DNA of 64,000 bases from NCBI GenBank assembly GCA_036782775.1, contig DAIPYJ010000008.1, forward strand, positions 9,486-73,485, read 5' to 3'. The stretch is from CF-13 sp036782775. Its GTDB lineage: Bacteria > Chloroflexota > Dormibacteria > CF-121. This document shows, in pieces, positions 44,390-54,178 of the stretch (within the stretch, counting starts at the first letter, position 1; each line of letters opens with the position of its first letter). The position numbers and the translations under genes are program-made. The notes below the pieces were generated by a model, which was not told where the DNA came from, did no database searches, and saw nothing but the letters and a program-made list of their open reading frames with translations.

Positions 44390-44414
44390 AAAAGAAAAGC
44401 CGCCCGAAGGCGGC
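44390..44414 (-). terminator. Rho-independent terminator of the YggT gene
   Basis: On the minus strand GCCGCC-TTCG-GGCGGC (44414-44399) with a stable UUCG loop is followed by TTTTCTTTT (44398-44390). It lies 24 nt after the YggT stop, right before the next gene starts. Confidence 0.9.
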
Positions 44415-44438
44415 TGTCGCCGGAATCGCCAGATCAGG

Positions 44439-44870
44439 TCACTCGACGACGGTGGTACGCGCCGACGGTCGAGACACGATGCGAATCAGGGAGACGATGC
44501 CCCAGCCGATCAGCAGATAGATCAGCGCGGCGATGATGCACTCTGGCTCGAACACCGCTCGGTCAACCTGCGTGGTGTTGAAAATGCCGTGGAACGGCGC
44601 CACCAACGGCCAGGTGAGGTCGTAGATGAAGCGGACGAACGGGGCCGGGTTGGCTCCGAACAGCCGGAGCAGGAACCGGATGGCGATCAACGTATCGATC
44701 AGGCCGACGATCCACCAGACGACCTGGGCGACGCGGTAGTACCCGGTGCCTTCGCGGTAGACGGCCGTCCTCGAGGTCGTCACCCCGCTGCTTGCCGGCA
44801 CGACCGGACGAACCGGCTCGCCGCTGGTGGTGTCCTGGCGGACAACTTCGCGCTCGTAGGAATCCGACAC
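44439..44870 (-). CDS. YggT family membrane protein
   Basis: 143 residues from a GTG at 44870 preceded by GAGGAGG. A polar N-terminal region of about 55 residues is followed by two helices (VVWWIVGLIDTLIAIRFLLRLFG and IIAALIYLLIGWGIVSLIRIV) separated by FVRFIYDLTWPLVAPFHGIF, the YggT signature. YggT proteins are linked to osmotic/ion stress or division-site organisation. The long polar N-terminus exceeds typical bacterial YggT. Confidence 0.85.
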   Translation of the reverse strand: MSDSYEREVVRQDTTSGEPVRPVVPASSGVTTSRTAVYREGTGYYRVAQVVWWIVGLIDTLIAIRFLLRLFGANPAPFVRFIYDLTWPLVAPFHGIFNTTQVDRAVFEPECIIAALIYLLIGWGIVSLIRIVSRPSARTTVVE

Positions 44871-44976
44871 TGCGTACCTCCTCTGAGCCCAGATTGCGAT
44901 CGGTGCGTGGCTCAAACGCTACAGGAATAATAACACATTTTCTGCCATTGTAAACGCCTCAATAGAATGGCCTCGA

Positions 44977-45969
44977 GTGGAGGTCTCCATCGTTGGCGCC
45001 GGGGCGATTGGCAGCCTGGTTGGCGCTCGTCTGTTCCAGGCCGGCGTGCCGGTAACCCTCGTCGGCCGCCCGTCCCATGTGGAGGCCATCCGCGCGCGCG
45101 GTTTGCTGCTCCGCGATCGCAATGGCGAGACGGCTGTCAAGATTCCGGCCGCCACCGAGATCGGCGGCGCCGCCGGTGTGATCCTCCTCACCGTCAAGTC
45201 GCAGGACGTCGGTGAGAGCTGCCGAACGATCGCGCGAGTCAACTCAGATGCGACGGTCGTGACGATGCAGAATGGCGTCCGCTCGGACCGCGAGGCGGGC
45301 GACATTCTCGGACGCCGTCGGATTGTCGGCTGCGTCCTCAACCTGAGCGCGACCTACCTCGAGCCCGGAGTCGTCGAGCAAAACACCGGCGCCTTCTTTC
45401 AGCTCGGCGCTCCGTTCCCCGAATCCGCCGACCGGGTCGGAGCGGTGGCCGATCTGCTGGCGAAAGCCTTCCGGGTGGTCATCGTTCCCGACATCGCCCG
45501 TGCCCGCTGGACCAAGCTGATGGCCAACGTCAATAACGCGATCATGGCGATCACGGACCTGCCGATTGGCAAAGCCCTCCGCAATCCGGGGCTGGCGCGG
45601 TTGGCAGTGGCGACCATCCGGGAAAGTGTCCGAACCGTGCAGCTTGCCGGACACGGACTGGATCGCAGCAAGATGGCGCGGCAGTTCCGGCTGATGGCCA
45701 CGCTTCCGCAGCCGATCGCCGACTGGGTCTTTGCGCCGCGCCTGGGGCGCGGCTACCCGGCCGACAGCGACTTCGGACCGTCGACGCTTCAGAGCCTGCG
45801 ACGCGGAGCCAGCAGCGAGCTCGACTACCTCAACGGCGAGATCGTCCGGCTGGGCGAGCAGATCGGCCGGCCGACGCCCTACAACCGCGGACTGCTCGAG
45901 GCTGGACGCGAAGTCTTTGCTTCTCGAAAGCCGCTGACGCCCGAAGAATTACTGGCTCGCTTTCAATAG
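44977..45969 (+). CDS. panE: Ketopantoate reductase family protein
   Basis: 330 residues from a GTG at 44977. Rossmann motif VSIVGAGAIGSLVGARLFQAG, LLTVKSQDV, MQNGV and the C-terminal ARWTKLMANVNNAIMAITDLP plus ASSELDYLNGEIVRLGEQIGRPTPYNRGLLE match the PanE/ApbA family (NADPH-dependent reduction of 2-dehydropantoate). Several paralogs of this family have other substrates. TAGAAT lies 8 nt before the GTG, compatible with a leaderless message. Confidence 0.8.
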   Translation: MEVSIVGAGAIGSLVGARLFQAGVPVTLVGRPSHVEAIRARGLLLRDRNGETAVKIPAATEIGGAAGVILLTVKSQDVGESCRTIARVNSDATVVTMQNGVRSDREAGDILGRRRIVGCVLNLSATYLEPGVVEQNTGAFFQLGAPFPESADRVGAVADLLAKAFRVVIVPDIARARWTKLMANVNNAIMAITDLPIGKALRNPGLARLAVATIRESVRTVQLAGHGLDRSKMARQFRLMATLPQPIADWVFAPRLGRGYPADSDFGPSTLQSLRRGASSELDYLNGEIVRLGEQIGRPTPYNRGLLEAGREVFASRKPLTPEELLARFQ

Positions 45970-45980
45970 ACTGAAGGTCC

Positions 45981-48757
45981 ATGCCTGCCGCCTTAGACCT
46001 GTTTTCGCCTGCCAGCCGCGCCTGGTTCGAGGGCGCCTTCACGGCGCCGACCGAGGTGCAGGAACGCGGCTGGGAATCGGTTGCGGCCGGCCGGCACACG
46101 CTGATGTCCGCGCCGACTGGAAGTGGCAAAACGCTGGCCGCATTCCTATGGTGCATCGACCGTCTGGCGAGCGAGCCGATTCCCGCCGAAGCCGAGCGCT
46201 GCCGCGTGTTGTACGTCTCCCCACTGAAGGCGCTGACCGTCGACGTCGAGCGGAATCTGCAGGCGCCGCTCCGAGGCATAGCGATGCAGGCAGAGCGCTT
46301 GGCAATACAGCTGGCTCCGATCTCGATCGCCATCCGCACCGGCGACACGCCGCCTCGCGACCGGCGGCAGATCGAGCGCCACCCGCCGGACATCCTGATC
46401 ACCACCCCCGAATCGCTCTTCTTGCTGCTGACGAGCGCGGCGCGCCAGATCCTGCCCAGCATTCGCTGGGTGATCGTCGATGAGATCCACTCGATGGCTC
46501 ACACCAAGCGTGGCGCCCATCTTGCGCTCAGTCTCGAACGGCTCAGCGCGCTCACCAAAACGGATCCGCAACGTATCGGGCTGTCGGCGACGCAACGTCC
46601 GCTCACTGAGACCGCGAAGTTCCTGGGAGGAACCGATCGGAAGGTCGCCATCGTCGACGCCGGCCGGATCAAGCCGATGGAGATCACGGTCGAAGTCCCG
46701 GTCGAAGACATGGCCGATCTCGAGCGAGGCGCGCCCAACACGACTTTTCCGCAGCGGACCAGCGAGCCCGACAAGGGCTGGCAGAGCGGGCCGGCTGCCG
46801 TCATCGGGGCCGGAGATGAAGCGCCGCGGCGCAGCATCTGGCCCGCGATCCACCCGCGCATCCTCGAGCTGATCAAAGCGCATCGCTCGACGATCATCTT
46901 TGTCAACTCGCGACGGCTGGCCGAGCGGCTGGCGGCGCACATCAACGAACTGGCCGGCGAGGAACTGGTACGCGCCCACCACGGCTCGATCGCCAAGGAG
47001 CAGCGCCTCCTTATAGAGGATGCGCTCAAGGCGGGACGGCTGCCCGGACTGGTGGCGACCTCGAGTCTCGAGCTCGGCATCGACATGGGCGCGGTCGACC
47101 TCGTGATCCAGGTCGAATCGCCGACCAGCGTCGCCAGCGGAATCCAGCGCATCGGCCGCGCCGGGCATTCGGTCGGCGAGCCGTCGAAGGGCACCATCTT
47201 CCCCAAGTACCGCGGTGACCTGCTACAGACCGCGGTCGTCGTAGACCGCATGCTGCGCGGCGAGATCGAGACCACGCGGGTGCCGCGCAATCCGATCGAC
47301 GTCCTCGCCCAGCAGATCGTCGCCATGGCGGCGATGGACGACTGGAAGGTTGCGGAGCTTTCCGAGCTGGTGCATCGCGCCTACCCGTTCAGCGACCTCG
47401 GCCCGCGCGCGCTCGAGTCGACGCTCGACATGCTGAGTGGCCGCTATCCCTCCGATGAATTCAGCGAGCTGCGGCCCCGCATCGTCTGGGATCGGCTCGA
47501 AGGCAAAATCCGGGGACGCGGCGGCGCCCAGCGGCTCGCCGTCGTGAGTGGCGGCACGATTCCGGACCGCGGGCTGTTCTCGGTCAACCTGTTGGATGAC
47601 GGCAAGCGCGTCGGTGAGCTGGACGAGGAGATGGTTTACGAGATGCGCCCCGGCGAGACCTTCGTCCTTGGCGCCAGCACCTGGCGGGTGGCCGACATCA
47701 CGCCATCGCAGGTCATGGTCACGCCCGCACCCGGCGAGCCGGGACGCATTGCCTTCTGGCACGGCGACGCGCTTGGACGGCCGGTCGAAGTTGGCCGAGC
47801 CATGGGCCAGGCGATGCGCGAGCTGAGCACCATGGGGGCTGATCGGGCGACCGCCCGCTTGCACGAGCAGTCGCGATTTGATCAGCTCGCAGCCGAAAAC
47901 CTGATCAACTATCTCGCCGACCAGGCGCAGGCGACCGGTGCCGTCCCGGACGACCGGACCGTGGTCATCGAGCGGTTCCGCGATCAGCTCGGCGACTGGC
48001 GGGTCGCGGTCCTGACCCCGTTCGGCGCCCGGGTGCACGCGCCCTGGGCGATGGCGGCGCGAGCGCGGTTGCAGGAACGCCTCGAGCTCGAAATCCAGAT
48101 GATCTATTCGGACGACGGCTTCGCGCTGCGCCTGCCCGAAGGGGATCGCGCGCCGAACGTCGAGGACATCCTGCTCGATCCCGAAGACGTCCGCGACCTG
48201 GTGACGGCGCAACTGCATGGATCCGCCCTCTTCGCCTCGCGCTTTCGCGAGAACGCGGCACGGGCCTTGCTTCTCCCTCGACGCCGACCTGGTGAGCGCA
48301 CGCCACTCTGGCAGCAGCGCCAGCGAAGCCACGACCTCTTGCAGGTCGCCAGCAAGCACGCCGAGTTTCCCATCCTGATCGAGACCTACCGCGAATGCCT
48401 CAGCGACGTTTTCGACATGGACGCGCTGCGCGACCTGATGCGCGCCATCCGCGCACGGGAAGTCCGAACGGTCGTGGTTGACACCGAGAAGGCGTCACCC
48501 TTCGCCTCGACGTTGGTCTTCGACTATATCGCCCAGTACATGTACGAGGGTGATGCCCCGCTGGCCGAGCGGCGGGCTCAGGCGCTAACGCTCGAACGCG
48601 AATTGCTCGCCGAGCTGACCGGACGGTCGGCGGCGATCGCGCCCGAGGCGATGAACTGCTCGGCCCCGGACACCGGGAACATGGAGGTGCTGGCGCAGTT
48701 CGGCGCACCGGAGCAGCAGGAGCAGTGGCTGCGGCCGCTGCTGGCCGGCGAGATCCG
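45981..48757 (+). CDS. lhr: Lhr-type ATP-dependent helicase, 5' part (genuine to about 48616)
   Basis: Superfamily 2 helicase. Walker A MSAPTGSGKTLAAF, motif Ib TTPESLFLLL, DEIH box VDEIHSM, SATQRPL (motif III), SLELGIDMGAVDLVIQVESP and QRIGRAGHSVGEPSKG (motif VI), then the Lhr core beta-rich and winged-helix regions. Lhr proteins act in DNA or RNA repair and are about 1500 residues long. The frame is genuine through LAERRAQALTLERELLAEL; what follows up to the N run is foreign (see the next entry). TAGACT lies 8 nt before the ATG. Confidence 0.9.
48617..48757 (+). other. Foreign acyl-CoA dehydrogenase fragment at the contig end (assembly chimera)
   Basis: Fused in frame to Lhr are about 46 residues reading GRSAAIAPEAMNCSAPDTGN, then MEVLAQFGAPEQQEQWLRPL and LLAGEI, a well-known stretch of long-chain acyl-CoA dehydrogenases (ACAD10/11-like). 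It has no place in Lhr. It ends at the N run. The most economical explanation is a chimeric contig end rather than a gene fusion. Confidence 0.85.
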
Positions 48758-48767
48758 NNNNNNNNNN
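48758..48767. other. Scaffold gap (ten N)
   Basis: Ten Ns of nominal length. The sequence resuming at 48768 repeats, at 43 of 50 positions, the sequence at 48574-48623 before the gap. The true gap is therefore negative (overlapping contigs, probably from slightly different strains). Confidence 0.97.
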
Positions 48768-50593
48768 GGGCTCAGGGCCTAACGCCCGACCGCGAATGGC
48801 TCGCCGAGCTGCTCGGAACGGAGGAACTTCGGGAGCTGCTCGATCCGCGCGCCATCGAGGCGCTCGAGCTTGAACTGCAGGGCCTGCTCAAGGAACGCTG
48901 GCCGCGCGACATCGATGAGGCGACCGACATGCTCCGCCGTCTCGGCGACCTGACCAGCGGCGAAGCCGAGGGGCGTGGCATCCGTCTCGAATGGCTGCAG
49001 CAACTGGAAAAGGCGCGACGGGCGGCGCGGGTGCGAATCGCCGACGAGGAGCGGTGGATCGCCGCCGAAGACGCCGGCCGCTACCGCGACGCGCTCGGCG
49101 TGGCATTGCCGGTCGGTCTGCCTGAGGCCTTCCTCGAGAAAGCATCAGATCCCCTCGGCTCCCTGCTCCTTCGATGGGCACGGACGCACGTGCCGTTTTT
49201 CAGCGCGGATCCCGCGACGCGATGGAAGCTGCCGGTCCGCGAGATCGAGCAGGCGCTGCAGCGCCTTGCTGCGCGCGGCGACCTGTTGGCAGGCGAATTT
49301 CGCCCTGGGCATGCGGGCCGCGAATACTGCCATCCCGATGTGCTGCGCACGCTCCGACGCAAGTCCCTGGCGGCACTGCGCCGCGAGGTCGAGCCGGTGC
49401 CGGTCGAGACGCTGGCCCGATTCCTCCCCACCTGGCAGGGCATCGGCAGCCATGCGAGCGGGCTTGATCGACTCGCGGAAGTCATCTTCCAGCTGCAGGG
49501 GCATGCCATCCCTGCCTCGGTGCTCGAGCGTGACGTCCTATCGATCCGGATGCGCGACTACCGCGCGCAGTTGCTCGACCAGCTGATCTCCATGGGCGAG
49601 GTCGTCTGGGTCGGGCGCGGCTCGCTTGGGCCGCACGACGGCCGCGTCGCGCTCTATTTGCGGCCGGATGCGCCGCGCATGATCCGACCATCATCGGAGG
49701 TCCCGCAGACCGAGTTGCACGTCCGGCTCCGCGAGCATTTGCAGACGCGAGGTGCTTCCTTCTTCCGCGACCTCTATTACGTGGCCGGCTCCGGCGACGA
49801 GGACGAGGTGCTCGACGCGCTGTGGGATCTCGTGTGGGCAGGCGAAGTGACGAATGACACGTTCCTACCGGTCCGCATGCTCGGGCCACGATCGCGCCGT
49901 ACCAACCCTCGGCGGCCACTGATGCGACTCGGACCACCGGCCTCGGCCGGACGCTGGTCGCTGGTGGGCGATCTCTTACGACCGGTGGTGTCCGGAACCG
50001 AATACCTTCACGCAACTGCGGGCACGTTGCTGCAGCGCTATGGCGTCCTGACCCGTGAGGCCGCGCTCGCGGAGAACATCCTCGGAGGATTTGCGGCGCT
50101 CTACCCCGTTTTGCGGGCGATGGAGGAGGGCGGCAAAATCCGACGGGGTTACTTCATCGACGGACTCGGCGGATTGCAGTTCGCGCTCCCAGGTGCGGTC
50201 GACCGGCTCCGAGCAACGCGCGAAGATAAGCCGAGCATCGTCGCCATGGCCGCAACCGATCCGGCGAGCCCCTTCGGCACAAGCTTGCCCTGGCCGGAGC
50301 ATCAGTCGCGCATGGCTCGCGTGGCCGGCGCCTATGTCGTCATTGACGGCGGCGACCTTCGTCTCTACCTCGAACGCGGCGGAAAATCGCTGCTCACCAT
50401 CGGCGAGGTCGACGTGGCGCACCTGGCCGCGCTGGCCCAGATCGCGGCGAAGGTCGACAAGCTCGAGATCCAATCGGTGGACGGCGCGCCGGTCAAAGCC
50501 TCCCGCTACGAGGCGCAGCTGCGCGAGGCCGGGTTCGGCAACACGCCCAAGGGCGTCGTCCTCTGGCCGGAGCGCACGCCGATCCGTGCCTGA
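48768..50593 (+). CDS. lhr: Lhr-type ATP-dependent helicase, 3' part
   Basis: Continuation of the helicase in a different frame because of the nominal gap; codons begin at 48770. It starts AQGLTPDREWLAELLGTEEL and includes the Lhr C-terminal winged-helix and DUF4440/AlkZ-like region: HVRLREHLQTRGASFFRDLY, EDEVLDALWDLVWAGEVTNDTF, GRWSLVGDLLRP, LLQRYGVLTREAALAENI and IRRGYFIDGLGGLQFALPGAVDRLR. About 608 residues to the stop at 50593. It overlaps the nei start by 8 nt, implying coexpression of two repair proteins. Confidence 0.88.
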
Positions 50594-51365
50594 AGGCGAC
50601 ACCATCTGGCGAACCGCGGCGGCGCTGCGCCGCCAGTTGCTGGGCAAGCTCGTCGTCGATGCGCGGCCCGATGCCCTCGGGCGATTGAAGGGCCAGCGAC
50701 TCGAAAGCGTCGAGCCGAACGGCAAGCATCTGCTGATGCGCTTCGAGCGCGGCGTCGTCCTCCATTCGCATATGCGCATGACCGGCGCCTGGCATCTATA
50801 CCGGCCGGGTGAGCGCTGGAGGCAACCGGAACGCCGCGCAACCGCCGTGCTGTCCTTCGACGATGCGGTCGCGGTCTGCTTCGCCGCGCCGGTCATGGAA
50901 CTGACTGCCGATGAGCGCCTGCCGGTGCAGCATCTGGGCCCCGACGTCCTGGCCGATCCCTTCGACCTCGATGAGGTGGTCCGGCGGGTTTGGCTGAGCG
51001 AACCGACGACGCTCGGCGAACTGCTGCTCGATCAGCGCGTCTGCGCCGGCATCGGCAACATCTATAAGTGCGAATCGCTCTGGCTGCATCGGCTCGATCC
51101 ATGGATGGACCCGCGCGGCCTCGATGACGAAGCGCTTCGAGGCCTGTACCTGACGGCACGGGATTTGATGCGCCGCAACCTGACGACGCCGATTCGTGCT
51201 CAGCGCCATGCCGTCCACGGCCATGCTCGCCGGCCGTGTCCGCGCTGCGGCTCGGCAATCCGCATCCGGGCGCAGGGCGAGCAGGCCCGATTGACGTACT
51301 ACTGCCCGGCTTGCCAGAAGACAGCCATTCCTGAATCGGCAAGGAAATCGGCGCCATGGCGATGA
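50586..51365 (+). CDS. nei: Fpg/Nei family DNA glycosylase, Nei (endonuclease VIII)-like
   Basis: 259 residues from a GTG at 50586. The mature N-terminus PEGDTIWRTA carries the catalytic Pro2 and Glu3 of the Fpg/Nei family, with the EGDTI form typical of Nei. HSHMRMTGAWHL, GELLLDQRVCAGIGNIYKCE (H2TH region) and a C-terminal zinc finger CPRCG..YYCPACQ are present. It removes oxidised pyrimidines. Genes for Lhr and Nei are adjacent also in actinobacteria, from what I recall. Confidence 0.92.
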   Translation: MPEGDTIWRTAAALRRQLLGKLVVDARPDALGRLKGQRLESVEPNGKHLLMRFERGVVLHSHMRMTGAWHLYRPGERWRQPERRATAVLSFDDAVAVCFAAPVMELTADERLPVQHLGPDVLADPFDLDEVVRRVWLSEPTTLGELLLDQRVCAGIGNIYKCESLWLHRLDPWMDPRGLDDEALRGLYLTARDLMRRNLTTPIRAQRHAVHGHARRPCPRCGSAIRIRAQGEQARLTYYCPACQKTAIPESARKSAPWR

Positions 51366-51383
51366 CTTCATCGAGGCGCAACC

Positions 51384-51887
51384 GTGATCCAATTCGGCAC
51401 CGTCCTCCAAGCCGGCAAGCGACTGCTCACCACCCGGTGGACCTATGTGGGCGTAGCCGTGGTCGCGATGGTGGCGGCGACCTCGATGGCATTAGGCGGC
51501 GGCACCGGCTCCTGTAACGAGTCGAAGGGACAGCTTGGCAGCCGGCTCAGCGAGCTCGAGAAGACCTATGCAGCGACCTACAGCGAGGCGAGTGCCGACA
51601 TGCAGAACTGCCAATCCCTCGATTGCGAACGTCCTGTGAAACTCGAGATCGCCACTGCGCTACGCAGCTACAGCCAGGGACTGAACCAAATTTGCTGGCC
51701 GCCCGCCGATCAATCCCCGGTCAAGGCGCTGATCGCCGCCAACGCCAGTGCAGCCGCGGCGTACAGCAGCTGGGCCGATGCCACGACGCCAGCGGATGAC
51801 CAGGTGTTCGCGACTGCGGCTGAGCGTGCCGTGCGGCGCCAGCAGGCCACATCGACGAGCCTGACGATCGTCGCCAGCGATCGCTAG
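51384..51887 (+). CDS. Hypothetical membrane-anchored or secreted protein
   Basis: 167 residues from a GTG at 51384. One N-terminal helix (TYVGVAVVAMVAATSMALGG) could be a signal anchor; the rest is helical with four cysteines (GSCNES, MQNCQSLDCERP, NQICWPP) suited to disulfides outside the cytoplasm. No family recognised. Confidence 0.6.
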   Translation: MIQFGTVLQAGKRLLTTRWTYVGVAVVAMVAATSMALGGGTGSCNESKGQLGSRLSELEKTYAATYSEASADMQNCQSLDCERPVKLEIATALRSYSQGLNQICWPPADQSPVKALIAANASAAAAYSSWADATTPADDQVFATAAERAVRRQQATSTSLTIVASDR

Positions 51888-51950
51888 CCAACCTGGCCGT
51901 GCGCTAGCTTTTGAACCATCCGGGACGATATAAAGGCTGCTGTACGAAGA

Positions 51951-52214
51951 GTGTTTCCGTCCAACGACTTGGACGACGTCATCGGCTGGCTGAACCGGCT
52001 GGATTCAGATCGGCTTCAAGTCGCCGTCCTGGTCGGAGCGACCTGGCACGGAAAGCCGTTCCTGAAGGGAAAGAGTGCCTTAATGAGAGTCCGGGATATC
52101 GTCGAGACTGCTCTGGTCGACGACCGCGACGTGCTCATGAATGAATACGATGAGCGGATCGATTACAAGGGCGAACTCAAACGTCTTGGTCTTGACCGTC
52201 CTTACCCTCTCTAG
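51951..52214 (+). CDS. Hypothetical small protein
   Basis: 87 residues from a GTG at 51951. DLDDVIGWLNRLDSDRLQVA and LMRVRDIVETALVDDRDVLM suggest two helices flanking a short beta segment; soluble, mildly acidic. No recognised family. No clear ribosome binding site, though GATATA lies about 24 nt upstream of the start codon. Confidence 0.5.
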   Translation: MFPSNDLDDVIGWLNRLDSDRLQVAVLVGATWHGKPFLKGKSALMRVRDIVETALVDDRDVLMNEYDERIDYKGELKRLGLDRPYPL

Positions 52215-52280
52215 TCTCGGGCATTCGTTCGACCTGACCTGCCGAACAGGGTGTAACACCGTCCGGTATCTAATCTGGCA

Positions 52281-52647
52281 GTGGCGCTAGACGACGTAAC
52301 ACGTCGAGTCGTCGAAGCGTACTTCAATGCCTGGACAAACCACCGGCCTGATGACGCGTTCGCCCTTTTGGCCGACGACTTACGTTTGCCGGCCGACTGC
52401 CAGCTACGACAGCGCTGCAGCCTTTCGGCCGGCGCTCGATGGCTTCGCCGCGATGACGCGTTCCGCCAGGGTCGTGGAACTCATCGTGAATGGGAACCGT
52501 GCCGCCCTTCTGTACGACTGCACCCTGCCAGATCCGGTCGGCACCCTGCGGATTGCGTCGTTCTTCACGGTTGACGACGGCAAGATCACCTCGTACGACA
52601 CCCGCTTTGACGCGACCGACCTTCGCGGCCTGCTTGCCAACCGATAA
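52281..52647 (+). pseudogene. SnoaL/NTF2-like protein interrupted by a frameshift
   Basis: The first frame (GTG at 52281) gives LDDVTRRVVEAYFNAWTNH, RPDDAFALLADDLRL, a classic SnoaL/NTF2 N-terminus. After about 52390 the family-like sequence continues in the next frame: ASYDSAAAFRPALDGFAAM, VNGNRAALLYDCTLPDP and LRIASFFTVDDGKITSYDTR. One extra base near 52387-52405 would explain it. It may be a real pseudogene or an assembly/sequencing error. Confidence 0.7.
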
Positions 52648-52661
52648 CGGCGCCCACGACT

Positions 52662-53375
52662 TTAACGGCCGTATAGCGGGATCGCCGTTCCGTTGATGGC
52701 ATCGGCGGCATCGCTGCATAGATAGGCGATCACCGCGGCGATCTCCGCAGGTGGCACGGCTTTCTGGAGCAATTTTTCGGGCATCGTTCGACGGTTCGCC
52801 GGCGTATCGATAACCCAGGGTAGGACGCAGTTGACGCGAACCCCGTCACGCTTGAGCTCGGTAGCCAACACCTCTGTCAGCTTCAGGACGCCGGCCTTCG
52901 CGACCGCATAGGCCGCCCCGCCGGAATCAGCGGTCACTGCCGCCCGTGAGGAGACGTTGACGATGCCACCCGATCTGCCACCATCGGCCCTCGAGGACAT
53001 CCGTCGGGCGGCCGCGCGGCACGACCACCAGGTCGATGCGAGGTTGAGGTCGAGCATCATGGCGAAGTCGTCGGGCCTGCTCTCGGCGACGGTCCCGGCG
53101 CGAAAGCCGCCGGTGGCATTGACGACCCAGCGCGGGACGCCGACGCGGTCGATCCGCTCCCACAGGTCGTCGACGGACAAGCGTTGCGTGAGATCCGCGG
53201 TGTCGCCGGTCACGAAGCCGCCGCCTTCGCGCCTTGGATAACGAGACTCGAGCTCGGTCACCTCGGCTCGCGAGCGAGCGACGGCGATGACATGATCGCC
53301 GCGCCGTACGAATGCATCGACGATCGCCGCGCCAAGGGCGCCGGTCGCGCCGCAGATCACCGCGATGTCGCTCAT
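52662..53375 (-). CDS. Short-chain dehydrogenase/reductase, possible pterin reductase
   Basis: 237 residues. Cofactor loop CGATGALGAAIVDAF, NATGG, catalytic Ser in VNVSSRAAV and YAVAK, and LPWVIDTPANRR. A classical SDR. The ATG overlaps the stop of the RibD_C-like gene (ATGA), which in turn overlaps folE, so it may reduce a pterin (as FolM/PTR1-type SDRs do) in the same pathway. Substrate not proven by sequence. Confidence 0.82.
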   Translation of the reverse strand: MSDIAVICGATGALGAAIVDAFVRRGDHVIAVARSRAEVTELESRYPRREGGGFVTGDTADLTQRLSVDDLWERIDRVGVPRWVVNATGGFRAGTVAESRPDDFAMMLDLNLASTWWSCRAAARRMSSRADGGRSGGIVNVSSRAAVTADSGGAAYAVAKAGVLKLTEVLATELKRDGVRVNCVLPWVIDTPANRRTMPEKLLQKAVPPAEIAAVIAYLCSDAADAINGTAIPLYGR

Positions 53376-54178
53376 CTCAAGGCGTACCGAAGGAACAGAT
53401 GCGATTCATGGCGCCGGATGCTGAGGAGGCGACCCCATTTCGGGGAACGCCCGAACTCGATGCCGAGGATGATTCCAAATGATTGCTCGCCGCGCTGGCC
53501 GGCCAGGGAAGGCGAGACTGTCAAAAACAGTTGATCGACGTGATTGCTCTTCACCAACTGCCCGAACAGGCGCGGGCCGCCTTCGGTCAGGATGGTGCGA
53601 AGCCCTTCGGCTCGCAACGCGCCAAAGATATCTTTCGGTTCGATGCGATCGTCGGCGATCGCGCGGACTTCGGTTGCGGCCGGCAGTTTTGTCTCTAGAT
53701 CGGCGGCGGTTTTCTTCGTAGTCAGCACGAGGGCACCCGCCTGCAGGGCGCGGTCCGATGGGTCGAGGTCACCGCTGCCCGTCACAATCACGAGCCTGGG
53801 TGCGGCATCTCGCTTGAGACGGTCGCGTAACTCGCGGAAGGCACTGGCACCATCCGGAAAGATGAACTCCGGCGTCCACAGCGCGCGACCACCCTCCGCG
53901 CGAACGGTTCCAGCGCCGACCAGCACGGCATCGGCGAAGGCACGCAGCAGGCCCATGAGGAATCGGTCCGCGGGATTGCGACCGCTGATAATCCCGCCCG
54001 AGGGCGCTGTCCCGGCCTCGATGGCGACGATGCCGTCGATGGAGCTGACGAAGTTCGCATAGACCGCCCCTTCCGGAATGTCGAGTCCGCCATCGTAGAG
54101 CTCATTGAGCTGCTGCGGCAGTGATCCCGCCGGTAACCCAGCAGACTCATACAGCCGGCTGAGCGGTGGCAGCGTCAG
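53372..54178 (-). CDS. RibD C-terminal/DHFR-like reductase, apparent CTG start
   Basis: 268 residues if started at CTG (54178-54176), which overlaps the folE stop as CTGA. The frame upstream contains no ATG, GTG or TTG near, and none occurs before VYANFVSSIDGIVAIEAG, the conserved start of the domain. Further signatures are DRFLMGLLRAFADAVLVGAGTVRAEG and ILTEGGPRLFGQLV. These enzymes reduce pyrimidine or pterin intermediates with NADPH. The folE neighbour suggests a dihydrofolate- or pterin-reductase role. Confidence 0.8.
   Translation of the reverse strand: MTLPPLSRLYESAGLPAGSLPQQLNELYDGGLDIPEGAVYANFVSSIDGIVAIEAGTAPSGGIISGRNPADRFLMGLLRAFADAVLVGAGTVRAEGGRALWTPEFIFPDGASAFRELRDRLKRDAAPRLVIVTGSGDLDPSDRALQAGALVLTTKKTAADLETKLPAATEVRAIADDRIEPKDIFGALRAEGLRTILTEGGPRLFGQLVKSNHVDQLFLTVSPSLAGQRGEQSFGIILGIEFGRSPKWGRLLSIRRHESHLFLRYALR

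Noticed and set aside
47223..48359. 378-residue minus-strand ORF opposite lhr
   Set aside because: Antisense frame of the helicase core without family features.
48617..48782. Natural fusion of Lhr helicase with acyl-CoA dehydrogenase
   Set aside because: The fusion ends at an N run, the Lhr sequence is repeated after the run, and the helicase C-terminus is intact there. An assembly chimera is far more likely.
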